This document shows, one piece after another, positions 58,941 to 64,000 of a stretch of 64,000 nt of DNA. A model generated the notes under the pieces. The model saw nothing but the letters and a program-made list of their open reading frames with translations. It was not told where the DNA came from and did no database searches. Every line of letters begins with the position of its first letter. Within the stretch, counting starts at the first letter, position 1. The stretch lies in assembly GCA_963693085.1 (NCBI GenBank), contig OY856413.1, positions 539,046,879 to 539,110,878 of the forward strand. The letters run 5' to 3'. The DNA is from Alisma plantago-aquatica (lineage: Eukaryota > Streptophyta > Magnoliopsida > Alismatales > Alismataceae). Both the position numbers and the translations under genes were made by a program.

Positions 58941-59027
58941 AGGCATTTGAACAAAAAATAGATATATGAAAAGATTTTTGGTTACCTTCAACAAGCTAAT
59001 TGGGATTTGCCTTTGCTTCCTCTGTCG

Positions 59028-60097
59028 TCACTGTGAATACTCTGGCATTACGGTGTCCTTGGGGGGGGGTGGAGCACCTACTCGAGGTTTTCCAAGGATA
59101 GACGAAGCAGGGCACTTGGTGAGGAAATGACCCTCCTTCTTACAGTTGTAGCAGACCGACTTGGTATATCGACAAGGTCCATCATGCCCTCGTCCACATA
59201 TTTTACACTTGTTGTGGTATTCCATCAGCTGATTATAGTTCTTTTTCTGTCCTCTTTTTCTTGAACCTCGTCCTTTTCCTGATCCCTTGTTATTATGTCT
59301 AGGGTGAAAATTTCTAGACTTGTCCTCCTCGATGGTGGTTAACCCTAAGTATCCCATGCTAGAAGGGTTTTGGACACCCTGTTCCCTTTCTTACTTGAGG
59401 GCCATGTATAGGGATTCATATATGCTTCTGGGATGGGAGGCTATAACTAGGGTTTTTAGATGGACAACAAGGCAGTCAACATAATGCTCGGTGAGACGTT
59501 CATCAGTCCTAATAGGTGCATAACGCTCTAGAAGTCTAAACTTTTAGGTGTAGTCAGCTATTGAGAGACTTCCCTACTTAAGCTCCATGTACATCTTCTC
59601 CTTCCTCTTCCTCTCAGCTATGGGCATAAAATGATCAATGAAGAGGGTTTTGAAGGCTTCCCACCCCATGGCATCTACTTCTTCTCTCCTATTCCCACCA
59701 TAGTTCTCCCACCAGATCTTTGCCCCTCCCTTAAGTAGATGGATGGCGAACCTGACCTTCTTCTCATTGGGTACTTTAGGGTACGAAAAGCATTCTCCAC
59801 AGAGAGTATCTAGGCCTCAGCCTTATCCATGACTTCAGGCTGGTCTTCCCCCCAAAAGGAGTCAGGGTTAAGTTTGATGAAATCTATCACTGTCACTTCT
59901 TTTTTCCTAGAAGAATTGGGTTCAGGGGCTCCTTTTGTGGTAAGGGTTTCCATGAATTCTAGTAGGATTTTCTTTTGTTCCTCCCACCTTTCTTTGGCCG
60001 CATCATCGGGATCAAGTACTTCAGAGGATTCAGGCTCTTTCCTCTTCTTAGAGGATGACTCTTCAGAAGCCTTTGAGTTATGGGTCTTAGGAGGCAT
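59028..60097 (-). pseudogene. chromovirus gag with zinc knuckle
   Basis: The start MPPKTHNSKA at 60097 leads through an acidic/charged N-terminus to about 59810, then gag-core text across frames (AFRTLKYP near 59800, WENY-like region near 59720, SLREVSQ near 59570). The knuckle CYNCKKEGHFLTKC is at about 59150, preceded by CKICGRGHDGPC, and both keep their Cys/His. The frame breaks at 59810 and several times before 59357. Gag coats the RNA and builds the particle. Confidence 0.88.
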
Positions 60098-60603
60098 CCT
60101 GAAATTAGGTGGAACATATTAGATTTATCATTATCCATCATTTTTTTTCATATGATATTTCATTATTCTTCTTTATTAATTATTAATGATCTTAATGTTA
60201 TGATTAGTAAAGGCCCAAAAAGCATAGTAGTCAGTCCTTAAGACTTTCTAAATAGAGAGACTCTTTTCCTAACCTTATATCATAAAGAGAAGGGGAAAAA
60301 ATTAAAAATGAAGATAAGAGGGAAAGTTTTCCTATAGAAGAGATGAGAGGGGAATTTCTATAGATGAGAAGGGTCCTAATTAAGACATTCTCAAGAAGTA
60401 GGGGACATTTAGGATATTGGCCAGGTAGACTCACACTGCCATATAGGTAGCCTCGTGATTGCCAAGCAAAGTGGCTCAGAGACTTTAGCCAAACCCATGG
60501 CAAATGCTATCCTAGTCACCTCAACCCTTCACATCCCTAACTCAAGGACTACCCTAGACTCGTAATAGGGTGAATGAAGTCCATGTGACTATGATGTGTG
60601 AAC
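60098..60603 (-). other. chromovirus leader between PBS and gag
   Basis: Non-coding 5' leader of about 500 bases. I see no convincing gene or structure. Confidence 0.55.
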
Positions 60604-60620
60604 ATTGGCTCTGATACCAA
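60604..60620 (-). other. primer binding site, initiator tRNA-Met
   Basis: The minus strand reads TTGGTATCAGAGCCAATG, an exact match to the TGGTATCAGAGCC signature, one to two bases from the 5' LTR edge. Confidence 0.92.
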
Positions 60621-60621
60621 C

Positions 60622-63009
60622 TGTGATGACCCCAATTTCCATATACTTTCCTTAGTGATATGAACAAATATGTGTGCTTTCATATCTATAAATGTCCGAA
60701 GGGAAAATACAAGAGATTAAGATAGTCAACTAAATCAGAGAAACAAGCCAAGACCGTTGTTCTCAACACCATTGATTAGCCACACAAACATCCATTCATA
60801 GAAAATAATAAATTCATTACATAAATTTATTTGAGATAGAAGAGATGAATAATTTTATAAAAGAGAAATAAAATACATAGGATTTAGAACATCCTATACA
60901 TCATCTAGTAGTAAAGCAACTATCTAACTGAAAAGAGGTAAGAAATGGAAATCTATCTATTTTATCCTCCATGCCCATTTATTGATAGCTTCAGGTACTT
61001 TGAGATGTATTATTTGTTCCTTGTACCTAGAAAATACAAGAAACAAAATCATCAAAACAAGTTGGTACATGGTAAAAGATACAATAGTATGGTTTCATGT
61101 ATGAAAAAACTTGAAGAAAGAAGAAAGAAAAGAAAACCATTTCTTAAGGTGGAAAATTAGGTAAACACCTCTTTTATACATTTCATTTGATGTAGTTGTA
61201 CTACAATTTTTTAAGCACTTCTCATACATCCAGTATGGGCAAAATTAATTTATCATACATCCAACATGAGAAATTCATCATACATCCATGTTAGGCAACA
61301 TACATCCCTATTGGGCCATGTGCACTAGTAGCTACAACTCATCACAATGTCCATTTATGTTTCATTAAGTTTTGGCGAAGCATATAGTATAGTAGTTTAA
61401 CCAACAAAGTATAAGCAAGTAGTTTCACACAAGATACACCTTATCACAAGCAACCAAAGAAAGTTAGTATTATACTTAATAAGACCACGTACCTATTTTG
61501 ATTAGATCTGGATTCCAAGAGTCTAGAAGAACTATAACAAGATCACCCTAAAAGGAAATCAAGGGTATATTTGTTACTATTGGTCCATATGACCCATGAC
61601 TAAGGTTTATTCTTTAGATATTAGTACTTTTATCTTATAATTATTTGATCAGGGATTATTCATGATTTACATCTTATTTTTGGAGTCACAAGATCAGATG
61701 TTAAACTATGGTATGATACCTTTTATCATCCAAAAGGAATTGTCCACAATTAGGGTTTCTATTATGATTTAAATCATTAAAGTTTCATTTTTGGGGTCCA
61801 CATAGTACAATGGATTAGATATGGATCTTAGAGTTTCTAGGTTAGTCATGACCATGTCGGTCCATTAAATATCTAGGTTTTGACATGTAGATGCATGAGG
61901 TATACATATGTAGAAAGAGAAAACTAGAATTTAGGTTGTTTCATAATTATTGATTCAAATATCTCTATTGGATTAGGGTTTCAAGAAACATGGAGATCAT
62001 GGATTCAATTAGGGTTTAGGATGTCTACAAGTCAGATCTTAATCACGGATGATTATTATTTCACAAAAGATAATGATAAAAGGATTACTAGGTCTTTAGG
62101 CTATATTTTCTAAAAAGGTATCGGATCTAGGTCCTGATTATATTTTCTTTGGATAGAAAGCATTTTTCTAATGAAAATGATATATAGGTTCGATATATTC
62201 TGATATTCCTAGCATTTTCTAGGATTTTCCTAAGATAATCCATTTTTTGGGTAAAAGAAATAAAAAGAGAGGGTTTTATCTTGATCAACGATCGGATATG
62301 ACTAGATCAACGGCTCTCATTGATCCCAGGCTTTGCGCAGGATGGATTTGGTTTCTGACTTGGCACCCGAGGATTGGTCCACCTTGATTTGAGGAAGATA
62401 TGTGATGTGGTGATAGTCGTTGAGTTCATTTCGATGAGAAGAAATCATCCTCCCAAAATCTCATGTGGGAGCTGTGGGAATCGGGGGCACGAGGCCGTTG
62501 TTGAGTCAACCAATTGTTGGGGTCGATCCCGATCCTTGCGGGAGGTTAGGGATGAAATCCCTGCCATCCCTTGAACCTGATCCTTGGCCAATCTGATCGG
62601 GTGGCTGGGGCATGCAACCACATTATGGTACGCACCCAGGTATTAACCTAGGCCTTGTGACAAATAAATGTCACATATACCGAGAACTTAGGTCAAAGAG
62701 AGATATAATGTGCATTATTTTCAAATTCTAATAACTTCTAATTGGTTAACCCAAATGCATTGAAATTTTTGGTGTAGCCTTATAATGTCATGATGTAGAT
62801 TTGGTACAAAATTGGCATTAAAAATCGAAAGTTAAACATGGTTATTGATTAACTACATTAATACATACAATTCACCATCATACAATACTAGGGTTTGAAT
62901 TAATTGAAATTTCATGACTCCCTTCTATACAAAATAGTGAGTAAGGTATTTGAGGTCATTTTGGGTCAAAAATTTGAGAAAAATAAAATGAAAAACTCAC
63001 TCTGTCACA
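60622..63009 (-). repeat. 5' LTR of chromovirus
   Basis: 2388 bp, collinear with 53014-55500 apart from the 95-base gap after CCACCTTG (about 62384). Confidence 0.92.
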
Positions 63010-63420
63010 TACATCTACCCCCATGCTATCAACCTCCAATCCTCAACTTCCAACTCATTGACCTCCAACCCATTGAGGTCCTCAACATTGGACCCATCAA
63101 GGTCCACTACCACTGACAATCATAGTCTCCTTCTTTTAGCCCATCAAGATCCTCATCCTTAGACTAATTAAGGTATTCATCCATAGACCTATAGAGGTCT
63201 CTATCCTCTGATCCATCGACCTTCACAGTCTAAGGGACTCATTGATCTTCAGGGTCTAGGGGACCCATCGACCTTGAGTGTCTAGGGGACCGATTCAACT
63301 CTAGGTCATGGAAATTGAGAAGCCTAAATCAAACTTCCCAAAGGAGTAGATCTAGAGTACTCAAACTCCTAAATTTATAACCCGATAATCAAGCTGCCAC
63401 AAATATGATACAGGGCTCAA
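63010..63420. repeat. degenerate minisatellite (CCCATCAAGGTCCTCA-like)
   Basis: About nine imperfect units of roughly 25-30 bases between 63040 and 63300, each holding (C/A)(C/T)CATCGACCTTC or CCCATTGAGGTCC. After this the sequence passes into copia LTR text. Confidence 0.65.
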
Positions 63421-64000
63421 TGTAGAAATCAGTATCGATCCACAGGGACAAGGGTGGTATGTGTTAAGAATGTAGGGCCTTAACTTGTATGGTAATATGG
63501 CATTAGAATGGGAAGTAGAAACCAAAAAATAACTTCCATATTCCCCTTTAACCAATAGAATGTGTCAACAACTATGTAATGGGAAGGATGGTTTAGTGAG
63601 GTCGTACCTGGTCCTGAAGCAAGTCCAGTGACTAATCCCTCATTGGAGTTCTACAACTTTCTTCTATATGCACTCTAACAGTGTCTACAGTAGCTCTTGG
63701 TTTTCACCATGGACAGTAGGCTTACATTGTCCTCCTAGAGGGAAAAGGATCCACACCTCTACAAAAGTCCACATAGACCACCTAAAACTCATGTCGTTCT
63801 ACTAGAAAAGACACGGAGGAGTTGTCCCCTGACGTTGGCGTACTAGTCACCAACTTGCTCTCCCACAATTGTTCTCCCTTGCTATCCATCCCTTTATTGG
63901 GTAGGACTTTCTCAGGTTCTCTCAGTTGCCACAGCCAGAGAAGAAAAATAATTATCAGAGGCAATTGAGTCATGTCTAACAAGCCCTCAATAGCCATCTA
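63421..64000 (-). repeat. copia LTR fragment (copy D), continues past the window
   Basis: Aligns with 9210-9780 of the shared LTR: AATGTAGGGCCTTAAC, AATAACTTCCATATTCCCC (63531) against 9303, CTCCCACAATTGTTCTCCCTTG near 63860 against 9620. Same orientation as copies A-C. I cannot tell whether it is a solo LTR. Confidence 0.65.

Larger units (their letters stand above)
53014..63009 (-). mobile_element. Ty3/gypsy chromovirus, Tekay/Del-like, full structure, decayed
   Basis: LTRs at 53014-55500 and 60622-63009 begin TGTGA(C/T)GACCCC and end GTCACA. Flanking 5-mers are TACAA and TACAT. A PBS is at the right LTR and a polypurine tract at the left. Gag, protease, RT, RNase H, integrase and a C-terminal chromodomain follow in gypsy order on the minus strand. 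By eye about 19 differences in the first 175 LTR bases, so an old insertion. All coding parts have stops. Confidence 0.93.

Noticed and set aside
1..64000. tRNA or rRNA genes
   Set aside because: I saw only tRNA-complementary primer sites of retrotransposons; no cloverleaf-like or rRNA sequence.

Overview
This is repeat-dominated plant nuclear DNA. I see no intact gene. The recognisable content is transposable elements: CACTA/En-Spm, Ty1/copia, Ty3/gypsy, plant L1-type LINEs and MITEs. Host DNA is at most one decayed, unrecognised gene-like stretch near 41.7-43.1 kb. tRNA-Met-type primer sites, a Tekay-like chromodomain at the end of a gypsy integrase, TNP2 and Transposase_24 domains and DUF4283-type LINE ORF1 all point to a flowering plant. 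The species cannot be told from this window. All elements I could orient read on the minus strand except the two LINEs, which read on the plus strand.

Layout. (1) 1-6384: right-hand part of a CACTA transposon (left end outside the window) with broken TNP2-like and Transposase_24-like genes, subterminal repeats and the terminus CACTACTATAG, inserted inside a copia integrase. (2) 6385-43.7 kb: a copia complex. Copy A (integrase, gag) adjoins an LTR-like block (about 8.1-11.2 kb). That block is also the 3' LTR of copy B (RNase H, RT, integrase). B is fused at about 14.28 kb to copy C (RT start, integrase, gag). A 4.8-kb LINE sits in C with a perfect 13-bp target duplication (15078-15090 and 19861-19873). 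(3) C's 5' LTR appears scattered over 22-43.7 kb by later insertions: a non-autonomous gypsy-like element with 2.8-kb LTRs and only 737 bp between them (22581-28959), a chain of three MITEs (29.7-30.9 kb), a 5'-truncated LINE (about 31.65-33.5 kb) and a roughly 9-kb block holding a fourth MITE and the gene-like stretch. (4) 43.7-63.0 kb: unassigned AT-rich DNA carrying a gag-only Athila/Tat-like element (45434-52075) and a complete but decayed Tekay-like chromovirus (53014-63009). (5) 63.0-64.0 kb: a minisatellite, then another copia LTR fragment running off the right edge.

None of these genes could work as they stand: every coding region has stops, frameshifts or lost catalytic residues. By-eye LTR comparison over a few hundred bases suggests the gag-only element is youngest (about 5% difference), then the giant-LTR element (about 7-8%), then the chromovirus (about 11%). 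The copia copies are clearly older. The points I find most unusual are the giant-LTR/mini-body element, the array of GACACG-type palindromes just upstream of the TATA box in the gag-only element's LTR, the copia tandem sharing one LTR with an integrase-RT duplication, and the explosion of one LTR into pieces over about 21 kb.
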